NCBI GenBank assembly: GCA_935421215.2
Contig: OW285235.1
Span: 220,111,049 to 220,175,048, forward strand
Source of the DNA: Melolontha melolontha
Lineage: Eukaryota; Arthropoda; Insecta; Coleoptera; Scarabaeidae
Direction of reading: 5' to 3'
Length of the DNA stretch: 64,000 nt
The position numbers and the translations under genes are program-made. Positions 9,430-20,359 of the stretch are shown piece by piece (positions within the stretch are counted from its first letter, which is position 1; each line of letters starts with the position of its first letter). The notes under the pieces were generated by a model. That model was not told the origin of the DNA and did not search any database. It worked only from the letters and a program-made list of their open reading frames with translations.

Positions 9430-11897
9430 CACAGGCCTGCATTTTTCAACACTGAAAGTTTATTTAAACATTTTAACTGTTTTCTAGTAATTGGGTAGCG
9501 CTGATTTCAAATCTGCTTTTATTTTTTTTGTATCACGTAAGGTTATTTTTCAAACCAGTAAAATCATAAAATATAGAAAAAACACGATTTATTTCATTTA
9601 TAAGCTAGTTTTATATTATATAAAAAAAATACAAAAATATACACATATAAACTATTAGAAATAGTTATTTATTCTTTATGCTTCTTAAAAAAACGTTTTC
9701 GTTTTTCAGAAAAGCTTCGTTTGGTTGTTTTTCGGTCATATTCAGCTAAAGGAAGATCTCTTCTCAATGTCCAACAGTAATCGGCCATCATTTTTGTGTC
9801 CCAGCGCCCTTGGTATCTTTTTCCATCTCTTTAATATCCTGGTGAAATCTTTCTCCTTGCTCTTCACTCACGTCCCCAAGGTTTTCTGGGAAATAGTCCA
9901 AATAGGAATGTAAAAAGTGAATTTTTATGCTCATATTGCAACCAAGAATCCTGAATTTTTCCAGCATATTTTCAACGATCTCAACATAGTTTGCGTCTTT
10001 ATAATTCCCTAGAAATTTATGTAGAACTTCGTTAAAAGCATGCCATGCATGTTTTTCCTTATCTTCCATCACATTTTAAAATTCTTGATCTTTCACCAAG
10101 CTCCTAATCTGGGGGCTACAAAGATTCCCTCCTTTAATTTTGCCTCTGACAGAGTCGGAAATGTTTTACACAAATATTTAAAACAATTTCCTTCTTTGTT
10201 TAATGCCTTAACAAATTGTTTCATAAGTCCAAGTTTTATGTGAAGCGGTGGAAGTAACACTTTTTGAGGGTCAATAAGTCTTTCGCGAATTACATTTTTG
10301 GTTCCAGGTGTTAAAGTCACCCTTTGTGGCCAGTCTCTTTTTATTCAATGCTGTTCTCGATTTCTGCTATCCCACTCGCACAGGAAACATGGAAATTTAG
10401 TATATCCAGACTGCTGACCCAAGAGAAGGCCTAAAATTTTTAAATCTCCACACACTTCCCAGTTGTGATTTTCATATTGTATTTTTAAAAGTAATTCCTG
10501 TAAATTTTCATAGTTTTCCTTTAAATGAACAGAATGGCCGTCCGGAACAGAAGCAAAAACATTGCCATTATGTAAAAGAACAGTTTTAAGGCTCCTTTTT
10601 GAAGAGTTGATGAAAAGTCTCCAGTCAGAAGGTGTGTACTCAGGAGCTCCGAGGAAAGTAGATCAGCAATTGCTTGGCAGTACACGAGTGGTCCGGTTTG
10701 TGCAAAATATTTTACAAATCCAGCCTCACGATTTCTATACCAAGAGAAGGTAGTTTCTGGGGCAAGCAAATTTTTGTGTTTCAATCTAGACCCCATTACT
10801 TCAGAAAGATCTTTTGAAAGTCCCAAATCTCTTACTAAATCATTCAGTTCGGCTTGTGAAAATAGCTGAGGTTGGTTTTGACCTGAGGTTGATGGTTCAA
10901 AATCACTATCCATCTGTACGGAGCCGGAAGTTGAAGAGGTTTCAATATCTTCTTGTAGTACTTTGGGGGTATAGGTATAGGTACATGATCACTGTGAGGA
11001 ACTGGTCTGATAGCTGATTAATATTGTTTGGGTACAAAATATGTTTCAAAGTTTTTCTGTTATGCCCCTTAATATCACAAAGACAAAAGTAGCAATCTTC
11101 ATGATGATTTTGCGGTTCTCTCCAAATCATCGGTATTCCAAAAGGAATGCTTTTTCTATTCCCTTTGATCCAATGTCTTAAACCTTCTTCACATACCTTA
11201 CAAACAACGTGCGGTGCTCAATCTTTATCTTGATCTCCTAATTTGATTTTGAAATAAGCATAATATGCATTTTTCACAAATTCACCAATTGGTCTCTTAA
11301 ACTTTTTCAAGACGAAATATCCACAAATATAACAGAAATCATCTGGTTTGTTTTTGCAACATCGGCTAGACATATTTTTAAGCAATGTTTATTTATCAAA
11401 TACCACGCACAACACTAAAGACAAATTAATTTTACTTGTTTACTGATCGACACTCAGAGCTATAATGAAGTAAATGACATTAAAATATACATTTTGTTTC
11501 GAGTGATAAACTTGAAATCCTTCTTCGCAGTACTAATAAAGTGAACGCATAATAAATAGGATTTAGCAGGTAAAAATTCCTGGAAATCTTGTCCAAAATT
11601 AATACATGTAATAAAAGATTTACATCAGGTAATGAGAGCCTATTTAACAAATTTCTTTAAAACCACAACAGAAAATCATTTTTGGGTTAATACCTAGAAT
11701 TTGAAGTAGTACATTCATTTTAAAATGTATTAAAACGCCTATTATAAGGTTTTTTTTTAAATTTTTTTCTTTTTCTTTTGTGCAAAAAAAAATCTCTGGG
11801 TGGTAGAGATAAACTGTATTTTAATTAGTTATTGCTATATAAAAACTGAGCTTAACAAACAAAAATCACGTCATCACAAATTTTATGCAGGCCTGTG
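9430..11897 (-). mobile_element. CACTA-like DNA transposon with decayed transposase
   Basis: The terminal inverted repeats CACAGGCCTGCAT (9430-9442) and its reverse complement (11885-11897) are flanked by TAA on both sides (9427-9429 and 11898-11900). A CACAG terminus with a 3-bp target duplication suggests the CACTA/EnSpm group. The encoded protein is a large arthropod/cnidarian transposase-like family that I cannot place firmly, so the superfamily call is inference. Confidence 0.65.
9669..11373 (-). pseudogene. Transposase-like protein of the CACAGG-ended element
   Basis: The order on the minus strand is as follows. An N-terminal Cys-rich region begins MSSRCCKNKPDDFCYICGYF, then APHVVCKVCEEGLRHW and CYFC (zinc-binding look). 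Next come RDLGLSKDLSEVMGSRL and FSWYRNREAGFVKYF, then WRLFINSSKRSLKTVLLHNG and LLLGQQSGYTKFPCFLCEWD, a plausible catalytic region. It ends with LLPPLHIKLGLMKQFVKAL and IHFLHSYLDYFPENLGDVSE. A stop at 11218-11220, a stop at 10345-10347, a frameshift near 10655 and further breaks near 10075-10095 and 9820 kill the gene. I know this protein family only as a repeated uncharacterised family, so no catalytic residue assignment is claimed. Confidence 0.7.
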
Positions 11898-13440
11898 TAA
11901 TTAATTCAATATTGTAAAGGCCACCTAAACCTTATCGTATGACGTATCATTTTAAAGTGTTTTTGTAGGGAAACTTATAATGTTATTGATTTTATTTTCG
12001 TCACAACCCTTTACCTCGCAAATTAAATTTTTCGCACACAAGTTTGACCTTCAGATGGTTTTACGCGAGTACTTCATTCCCAACCCAACACCATTCACCA
12101 TTTTGAAGAAGATATTTATTAATCAGCTACCTAAAATATAGAACATCGTCATTCCAAATAATGGCAATACACTGTCCTTCCGAGTTACCAGTTAATTTAT
12201 TTAAAAGAATTCAAAAGAATTTGCCCATAGACCTAGTATATTAAAAATTTATTCTAAATTTAATCAACTCTATATTCAAAAGACAACTTTTATTCGCAGT
12301 CAGGTTTATTGCAAAAATACTGCTACATTTTTATTTTTATTTTATTGAAATAAATACCGAAAATATTCTTCAATAACACAGAGCTACCCGTACGTGTTCA
12401 CTGGTTATATTGGAACGTCGGGAAATTTCAAAGCTTATCTGTGCGCGCTAATCTTGTTTACGCGTGACAAAGCTGGTCATCGAGTCATCGTGCAGTGCTT
12501 TATAAAGCGTTTTCAAGTTTACCGATTTCCTTTATCTTTCGTCGCCGGATTTAAAAATAGAATTCATTCGGATAACTTTCCGTCAGCGAAACATGTTGAA
12601 GGGGAGTTTCGCGTTTACTAAACTGCCCCGAAAAGATTAATTTCTGCGTTAGAAACGGACTTACGACGGATTCGCATTTGAATTATTGATATCCGCGGCG
12701 CCCTCTTTGTTCTTCACTGGCAATGAAGCAAGATTTATGGCGATTTTTAAACTTTAATCGAAATTTTTGGTCGAATGCCCCCTTCATATTTGCACACAGA
12801 ACGCAAAAAGGGTCCAAATCGGCCGCACTGTGTATCATGCGATTGGCTTAATTTGTGCTCGTATTCGAGTTTGGGTCGTTAATCATCGTATTTTTCAAGA
12901 ATAGAGATTTTGCTGTTTTTTCCTTCATTTTATTTTGTCTAATTTGGAAAAGATTAATATGGTCGTAGATTTTTGTGCTTAAAGGGATATTTAACAAAGC
13001 CTTTTGTTAAATCTCAACAATTGCTACAATACAAAGACTTTAAATGAACAACTCTCTAATGATAATAAATTCAAAAAAGAACGAATAGGTTTTATGGGCA
13101 TACTTCTTTATTAAAATATATTTTTCATGATTTAATAACGGAGTAGTGCTGAGAAGAGCATCCAACAAATGAACTATGAAAACAATCAAATAAAAGTAAA
13201 TTCTCTTCAAGTCTGTGAACTTTTACATTACTCCAATACAGGGATGCACAGACTTATAGAGAACAGGGGCACTCGGGAAAATTATAAGCCAAGGTCAGGC
13301 CACTACAAAGAATACTTATTAACACAAATATTTTTATTTTTAAATAGTATGAATTACTATAAATGATAAAAATAAAAGAACATTCAAAAATGTTTGTTGT
13401 AATTATGTATTTAATCATTATAATATAATATTTAATGCTT
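11898..13440. other. Gene-free stretch with GC-richer block at 12380-12880
   Basis: Most of the stretch is AT-rich without features. The block at 12380-12880 stands out for many CpG dinucleotides (CGTACG, GCGCGC, CCGCGGCGCC) and lack of simple repeats. A 75-codon frame (12394-12621) has no motif I recognise. It could be non-coding host sequence such as an enhancer or an untranslated region, or an old element, and the sequence alone does not decide. Confidence 0.4.
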
Positions 13441-13500
13441 TATTATTTTGATGCATGACATTGCATTGACCTAACAATTTTGTTTATGTTTGGCTCCACA

Positions 13501-15835
13501 TTACTTGTCGCCACACGTAAAATTGCTTCCAGATTTTCGGTATCGATTTTTTGTTTTGTTAAGTTTCGTCACTGAAAACGTTTGCTCACAAATATACGTC
13601 GATCCAAATAAGCTTGCGCATTTCAACGCATTTATTTGCAACTCTTTATAAGCGGTTTTGTCAACGCAACGGTTAAAGTTGAGTAAATTACCTTCATTAA
13701 ACTTGTTTCGTAAATTATCATCATTTTGCATGTCTATCAATTCCAGCTGTATTGATTCCGGTGCATTTTCGGGTGAAATGTTGAAAGAATTGCTGAAAAT
13801 GTCTAATAGAGGTTTAACTTTTTTGAAGTCTAGAAAACGATCATGAAAAGCTTGTATTCAAATATCAATTTTTTCAACATAAGCGAAATTGACATCAGTT
13901 TTATTGAATTTCTCCATAATTTTTTTGTAGTTCGGAAAATGGCTGTAATTGGCTGAATTGATTTGTGTCGTGAAAATACTCAATTTGCATTAAAATGGCG
14001 AAACATGAGAGTATAACTGCGAAATTAATTGATCTTAGCCTTGGAGTCGCGTATTTAAGACATTCAAGTGATTTGTGATGTCTACAAGAAACGCTAAGTC
14101 ACACAGCCAATCAGGGTTGTCGAGTTCGGAGACGTCCTTTTTCTTTTCCGCCAGAAATATTTTGATTTCTTCAATCAAGTTAAGAAACCGCTCTAGTGAC
14201 AACCCACGACTTAGCCACCTTACTTCAGTGTAAAACAGGAGATCAACATATCCTCAAGAAATTGTGTGAATTGTCGGTGATTGAGACCTCGTGATTTTAT
14301 AAAGTTTACAGTAGATACTACAACTTTCATCACATTTTCAAATCCCAATAATTTTGAACAGCGGGTCTCTTGATGTATAATGCAATGAAACTGCATTAAT
14401 TCCTTGGTATCTATGTTTTTAGTTTGTAAATACTCTTTTAACATAGTTATTATCCCAGATTTACTTCAAACCATTGAAGGTGCTCCGTCTGTCGTAATTC
14501 CAGATAATTTCGTTAAATCCAAATCCATTATAGAACATTTTTTCAGAAGAGCTTTGAGCATGTCACTCCCCTTAGTTTGACTTGTCAAAGAACTCATACC
14601 AATCAGTTCTTCACTCACTTCAAAATTTTGCGTTACACCTCGTAAAAATATTAAGAGTTGAGCAGTGGAACTTATATCTGTAGATTCGTCGAGTGCTATA
14701 GAAAAATACTCAAAACTTATCGATTTCGTAGGTAATTGCTCTTCTGTATTAGCTGCTAATGTGGTATGTCTTCTTTGAACAGTCATCCGATTTAGTTGAA
14801 TTTTCTCAAACCTCTTTGCATCTTTCGGACAATTTTTTTTGCGGCGATATCTAAACACTGCTTAACAAACTCACCATCTTTAAAATACCGACAAGTTTTC
14901 GCTATTATTCGAGATATTTCAAAAGCTAACTTCAGTAGCTGTTTCAGCATCTTGAATTGGTTTTGTAAACATACCTTGCTGGCCTATTAGTTCCCTTTGT
15001 AAAGTGGAAATTTTTTGCGTTCGATTTTCGCCGGTTAATTTGGTAAAAGTATGATGCTGGGTTTCATAATGCCTTTTCACATTATATTCCTTCGGAATAT
15101 AAACACTACTCTTGCATATTAAACAGATACTTTTGTTATGCGATGAAATAAAATAGTATATTAAAAAACAAGTTTCATAAGGCAACTCGCTCTTTAGAAA
15201 ACTCGCCGCTATCGCGGCTCGTTTTCTAAACTGATCTCGTGCGGCAAAAGGCCTTATGAAACGAGTTTTTTATACTATTTTTTCTATTTTGCGTTTTTTA
15301 CATTAATAAATTGCTTAAATTGGAATTATTTAATTTGAAAGTTCAGAGTTTAATTTTTATATAAAGCATGCATTTGGTCACATTAACACTTGACATTTTC
15401 AAATTTAAATCTTGCTATCCGCGAAGTATATTATATTACATATTATTTATTAATCTTCGTTAACATTACTTGATATTTCATTTAAAAATATAAACATGAG
15501 TGACATAGAAACATATATATGTTGTTGTCAATTGTATACAACATACGTTGTTTGTGTAAAATACGGATATATATCATATCTGTCAAATGTACATAAATTC
15601 TTAAAATCAAATGACAGCAATGATATTTATTTCTGTATTCGAACAACGCCAACATTGAAAAATGAAAAAAAGTGTATCGAAATGAAGCTCATTTCGATAC
15701 TGTTTTGGGTTTCATAATGAGTTCATTTCGAACGCAAAATAGAAAAAAGTATTTTTCGGTCCAAATATGTTGAAACTGTCGATTTTCATCTTCAACCTTA
15801 CGACTACGTTTTTTACTGGGATCTGGTTTATCCAT
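13501..15835 (-). pseudogene. hAT transposase relic (GTF2IRD2/ZBED-like), split by an insertion
   Basis: hAT transposases move elements with an RNase-H-fold DDE domain. The N terminus (MDKPDPSKKRSRKVEDEN from 15835) is separated from the BED zinc finger (CLICKSSVYIPKEYNVKRHY) by the element at 15150-15742. The first catalytic Asp lies in ALDESTD (about 14690) and the second fits TDGAPSM (about 14475). LCDLAFLVDITNHLNVLNTR follows around 14060, and the C-terminal dimerisation region ALKCASLFGSTYICEQTF lies near 13600. Several frameshifts and stops interrupt it (for example near 14880, 14450 and 13860). A candidate left terminus CAGGGATGCACAG occurs near 13240, but no right partner was found. 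Confidence 0.8.
15150..15742 (-). mobile_element. Palindrome-ended short element, copy 1
   Basis: AAAATAG occurs in the same orientation at both ends (15150-15156 and 15736-15742). At the left is a nested palindrome (15150-15280): outer arms run GTTTCATAAGGC against GCCTTATGAAAC, and inner arms TTTAGAAAACTCGCCGC against GCGGCTCGTTTTCTAAA. To its right an inner module is bounded by TTCTATTTTGCG and its inverse (15282-15294 and 15734-15745). Within the module, a 73-codon frame at 15496-15717 matches the second copy at 45914-46135 in 64 of 73 residues, but the nucleotides match throughout, so coding is unproven. It interrupts the hAT gene between codons, which dates it after that element. Confidence 0.75.
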
Positions 15836-15854
15836 ATCAAAATTGATATTATAT

Positions 15855-16098
15855 TGTTACGTAGATAGATGCCAAGTTCGAACGACGAAATATTTATTCT
15901 TCACAGATTACGATTCAAACAATATAACGTTCGCTTGTCCGTAGTTAAAACTTAACTGCCCCGATAGCGGACGATGCGTTGTATTTATACGGGTTACCTA
16001 ACATCGAGAACCTACCACATTGTTCGGGGATAATACCGACGTATTTCGCGAATCTTCGAGTAATCTAGTTGGTTCGACAGATTTCTAGTCTCGTAACA
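15855..16098. mobile_element. Solo LTR (244 bp), gypsy-like size and target duplication
   Basis: It begins TGTTACG and ends CGTAACA, a 7-bp terminal inverted repeat of TG...CA type. It is flanked by ATAT on both sides (15851-15854 and 16099-16102). A TATA-like GTATTTATA lies inside. No internal retrotransposon sequence is attached, so it is probably the product of LTR-LTR recombination. It sits just upstream of the hAT start codon. Confidence 0.75.
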
Positions 16099-16734
16099 AT
16101 ATGCTTCGAACGACGAGGAGCATACCTGTCCTACGTAGTAAACCTGAACAAGAAAGTAGTAGGTACTTACAGATACATATCTTACTAACAATTACAAAAG
16201 TTAGAATAAAATAAAAAGTTAAGAAACATTGATTTGAATGGATTTTTACCTACTTTTGTAGTTTTTCGAACAAATTTTAAAATTCGTTGGCGGGCCGCAT
16301 AAATATCGACTTTTAAATAATGTACATTTTAAATAACATAACATTTCAATACAAAACAGTACCTATTATAAACAGGACGATTACAATTTGTTTTGCACTA
16401 TATGAAAATTGAGAGTATTGCAGTGAGTTAAATTTATACCATATCCAGTGCTCTCAGTTTTAGAATATGAATTACAATATATAATTCTGAAATTAATTTT
16501 TCAAAAAATTAATATTTATTGTTTATTAAGTTACTATCGTTATGCCTAAACCGTCTTGATTCAAACACGGTTCAAACGATTTCAAATATAAATTAAATTG
16601 TTGTGAATAACAAAATTGTATTATTTTATTGTAGTTTTCCAAAAAATATTGTTTGTATCTCGAACGCGAAATGCTTTTGCCTTCTCGAATGGATATTTTA
16701 ATAATTAATGGATATTTTAAAATAACTTCCATTC

Positions 16735-16944
16735 TTGAACGCAAAAATACCATTTCGCGCTCTAGATACAAGAATATCTAATTTCGAACAGATCTTTTTA
16801 TTCGTGTTCAAAAGAGGAGTTAATGCATCAGAAGCCGATAGAACCTTTTATGTCGTTTATGGAGAAAACGTAATTGGGAAGAAAACAGCACGAAAATGCT
16901 ATTCTCAATATAAAGCGTGCCCTTTTGGCATAAACGATTCTTAG
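16735..16944 (+). pseudogene. mariner transposase N-terminal fragment
   Basis: RGVNASEADRTFYVVYGENV followed by KKTARKCYSQYK is the first helix-turn-helix of a mariner transposase (DNA-binding domain). Nothing of the catalytic domain follows. The fragment ends just before a hammerhead-bearing repeat. Confidence 0.65.
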
Positions 16945-16954
16945 GAAAGCTATA

Positions 16955-17190
16955 GAAGATCTAAAATATTATTAAAAATCGGGTGCGGAGAGCACAATAC
17001 AAATTCATATATTTGTGAAGGTATCTTCTCCAGAGACATAGATACGTATTTCATCTTTCCACAGAATCATTAGTACGCCCCTGCTGGAGAAAATACATTT
17101 ACAAAAACAACAACTTCGCTATCTCACAGAAATTATTAAATAAAGACGAAATACGTCTCTGAAGAGGCGTTGTCTGGTGTCACAGGCGTT
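16955..17190 (-). repeat. Dispersed hammerhead-bearing repeat, copy at 17 kb
   Basis: The same unit recurs at 20055-20195 (partial), 48795-48960 and, in part, 52185-52260. Common words are TTAAAAATC, GGTGTGAAGAACAC, CAATACAAATTCATAT and the ribozyme-like block. The ribozyme is annotated separately. Confidence 0.6.
17028..17089 (-). ncRNA. Hammerhead-ribozyme-like motif, minimal type I, mutated core
   Basis: On the minus strand: stem I 5' strand CTCCAGCAGGGGCGTA, box CTAATGA (consensus CTGANGA, one change), stem II region, GAAA (17049-17052), a tiny stem III ATA-CG-TAT, then C at the cleavage position and the stem I 3' strand TATGTCTCTGGAG. CTCCAG pairs fully with CTGGAG, and GGCGTA pairs with TATGTC allowing G-U. 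The core G-to-A change would be expected to weaken or abolish cleavage. Confidence 0.6.
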
Positions 17191-18000
17191 GGGAGGCAAT
17201 CGTTAGTACATATTCTTGATTGGTTCATTTATTTTGTTTGTTAAAAAATTATTAAACTTCAATTTATAATTTATTTATCAACTCAAAATTATTCTAGCTT
17301 CCGTAAAAATCTATAGTTTAAGAATTAAATTGTAAAAAAATATTACAAACTTTTTCCACTTAACCAAACCAAAAACATTCTTCTTTTTTTATACAGTTAA
17401 TAAAGTTAATAAATCATTCAGGCATTCTTTTAACAACTGTTACAACGTAGATTCAATTAAACTAACCGCAAAGTTTAGGCGTCGAAAAGGGTATTTCATA
17501 TACCCGCTTTCTCGAGGCTCTTAGGATAATGTAAAAGTGTTTTAGATGTGCATCAGGTGGAGAATGTACATTCGCTGAAAATATTTCTAGCAAGCGCAGT
17601 AAATGCAAAGTTTACACATTTACAAGAACTCATCTGCAGTAGTTTTTACATCGCCTATTTGATCGTTTCGCTGCATTGACTTAATACCTATGTATTTCGG
17701 TAGCAGTACACTGTTAAATTAGTATTACGTAAAGTCACGGTATATAGCGGATCCAAACCAAAAAGAATTTGTTTGTCTGTGTATTAAGCTTTTAAAATAA
17801 ATCATTTCTTCATCAGCGGTTACAAAATTACAAATCTCATGGAAGTCAGTACATAATGAAGATGAATAATTACTGGTATCGTATTCTAAACAGCTTACGA
17901 CCATGTTTCCTGAATTTAAACCAGTTACAATTGTTAACGTTTCCACGTTCAATTTTGGTTTTTAAATAGTGACTAAATGTAATTATGTAACGTGATTATA
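17191..18000. other. Gene-free stretch
   Basis: AT-rich. A 75-codon minus-strand frame (17725-17952) lacks any recognisable motif. Confidence 0.5.
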
Positions 18001-19049
18001 CGAAGTTGATTCGTAAAGTAAGTTCCGTTTCCGCCTAGTGAGCAGACGAGTGGGAATATTCACACAATTGCAGCGCTATGGCGTAGTCTGGTTCAGTGTG
18101 AGTATGGTAGTGCTAGTGAGGGAATCGCTCCGACATTCTCTCATGCCATTTTGATCGTTTAAAATGGCTGCTGCAATTGAAAATCCCGCCGACTGTGAAT
18201 TACGTGGTGTTATCCGATTTCTATATTCAATGAACATGAAGGCTGTTGAAATTCATCGTGAACTTTGTTCTATTTATGGTGCAAATGTCGTGAGTGGCAG
18301 TATGGTTAGAAGATGGCACCGTATCTTTCGGGAAGTACGAACTAATGTCTATGAAGAAGGTAGTGGAAGACCAACTCTTGTAACGAACGAACTTGTGGGT
18401 CATGTCGATGAAAAAATTCGTGCAAATCGGCGATTCACAATCACAGAACTGAGTGCCTTTTTCCCTCAAATTATACTGAACATTTAGGTTACCACAAATT
18501 TTGTTTACGATGGATACCAAAACTTCTTAACGAACACCATAAAACAAAGAGAATAGAATTGGCAGTAATATTTCTAGCACGTTATGATGATGAAGGTGAA
18601 GATTTCCTTAGGCATATCGTAACAGGTAATGAGACTTGGATCGACTATATCAACGTTGAGGCGAAAAGACAATAAATGCAGTGGGGTTACTCTTACTCGC
18701 CTACGAGAAAACCTTTTGAAGTACCGTTAAACTTTTTCTGCGAGAAAAATCAAGATCACTGTCTTTTGGAACAAGAAAGGCGTCCTTCTTATATACTTTA
18801 TAGAAGAAACGACCACAATAAGCACTGAACACAGTATCACAGCATGGCTTATTTCACTGGTGGCAGAGTTCTATAAAGAAGTCATTAAAAATCTAAGTTC
18901 ATCACTACGACAAATGTCTCAATCTTAATGGAAACTATCTATAAAAATATCTGTTAGTATTAGCTTCAAGTCGTATATAATAACAACCTCGTCATGTATT
19001 GGTGTCTTTTTTAATAACCAAACGGAACCTACTTTACAAACCGCCCCCG
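18001..19049 (+). mobile_element. mariner element, internally deleted
   Basis: The 5' end CGAAGTTGATTCGTAAAGT and the inverted 3' end CGGGGGCGGTTTGTAAAGT share GTAAAGTARGTTCCGTTT. Both sit directly inside TA dinucleotides (17999-18000 and 19050-19051). The length of 1049 bp is below the usual 1.3 kb of mariners and fits the damaged gene within. Confidence 0.75.
18164..18900 (+). pseudogene. mariner transposase relic
   Basis: The N-terminal DNA-binding domain is well preserved (NPADCELRGVIRFLYSMNMK, CSIYGANVVSGSMVRRWHR, SGRPTLVTNELVGHVDEK, RRFTITELS). A frame break near 18480 is followed by ELAVIFLARYDDEGEDFL and IVTGNETWIDY. In that motif the first catalytic Asp of the family's GDETW is Asn. 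Multiple stops follow, and the remainder of the catalytic domain is scrambled or lost before 19049. It cannot make active enzyme. Confidence 0.8.
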
Positions 19050-19189
19050 TATATTGCCGTGCATGAAATGAAACTTGATACCGTATGATATACTCGTAGA
19101 GTCAGTCTTAAATAATATTTCAAAAGCTCAGGATACAAGGAAAATGTTTTTTTTGTGTTTTCGTTTGGAATCCTAACTGTAACTGTAAC

Positions 19190-19480
19190 TAATAATTACA
19201 TTTAGTTATCACAATATAGCTAAATATCGTTTCTCTAGGTGCATCGATTTTTTACACTTAAATAAAAAAACATTTTAGGCGGTGTAAACTTTTTTAAACG
19301 TTACTCAAACCAATCATTGGCGTAGAATGCAAAATGTAAATTTAAAAAAAAATTAATAAAACTGCAGATAGTGTGCTGATCTACTTAAATTTCAAAAATA
19401 CTATTTCGACTATCTGAACACAAAACTTAATATATGTCTCTCAATATAGTTTTGATAATAGATTTTTGTAATTTCTCCTA
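19190..19480 (+). repeat. Dispersed repeat R1, copy 1
   Basis: It matches 38130-38405 in the same orientation (shared words CAATCATTGGCGTAGAATGC or CAGTTATTGGCGTAGAATGC, AAAACTGCAGATAGTG, CTTAAATTTCAAAAATA). Unassigned. In the 38 kb copy it continues into R2. Confidence 0.6.
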
Positions 19481-19689
19481 TAAATTATGATGTTCTGCAT
19501 TCTTGAAATGCGGATATAGGTTAAATGATATGAAGGTTATCTACCTGTTACTATTAAAATTTATCATCGAGAAATATGGTGATGAAATTAATAACAAGTA
19601 CAATTAGATTATTAATTTATTTAATAAAAAAACTTTAAAGATTGGATATTACAGAATAATTTAACATATAGTCGAATGGGCAAAAACCA

Positions 19690-19861
19690 CACCAATTTTA
19701 TATAATACAAAAGTATTTTTAATAATATAAAATATTATTCAAAATCTGGTATGAAGAACACAATGCAAGTTCGTTATTAATATTTTTGGTGTTCTTCACA
19801 CGAAATTTTTGATAATATTTTATATTGTTAAAAATACTTTTTTATTATATAAAATTGGTGA
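19690..19861. repeat. Fold-back pair of the hammerhead-repeat flank
   Basis: Two arms of about 72 bp are inverted around a short spacer. They begin CACCAATTTTATATAATA and end GTATGAAGAACAC, mirrored by GTGTTCTTCACACGAAATTT onward. The arm sequence is the flank of the hammerhead-bearing repeat seen at 16955 and 20145. Confidence 0.65.
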
Positions 19862-20054
19862 GGTTTTATACGCATGCGGTTGATCCTTAAAAACTAGTGA
19901 ATACACGATAATATTGTTTCCAGAAATACGGCGGTGCTATCTGATGGAATCACTTTGTTAGTTCTACAGTTGTTTTGTTACGTAGACAGAGCTAGTTGTT
20001 TCGGCTGTTTGCTAATATGCAGCGCTGAATGTAATTCAGTAATTCTTTTTTATG

Positions 20055-20195
20055 AATATATCCTTCTCTAGTAAGGGGGTACTAACGAAAGATGAAATAC
20101 GTATTTGCGTCTCTGGAAAAGGATACGTCCAAAAATATTAATAATGAACTTTTATTGTGTTCTTCACACCAGATTTTTAATAATATTTTATATTA
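20055..20195 (+). repeat. Degenerate copy of hammerhead-bearing repeat
   Basis: Plus-strand version of the 17 kb unit: CTCTAG, GTACTAACGA, GATGAAATACGTATTTGCGTC and CTCTGG are in ribozyme order, but stem II is deleted, so it should not be active. It is followed by GTGTTCTTCACACCAG. Confidence 0.5.
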
Positions 20196-20359
20196 GATGG
20201 GATATATAAGACGGGATATTAATCAAACAACCAAGGTAAATAACTAATTTGTAGACATGTTGATTATTATAATTTATAACAAATGTTCAAAATGGTCACC
20301 ATTCTGTAGAATGCATAATGCAATACGACGTATCATGTTGTCAAAAGTGTTCTGCAATA

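Noticed and set aside
15496..15717. A conserved host micro-protein gene shared with 45914-46135
   Set aside because: Similarity covers the entire 590-bp element, not only the frame, so shared descent of a repeat explains it; coding remains open only as a question.
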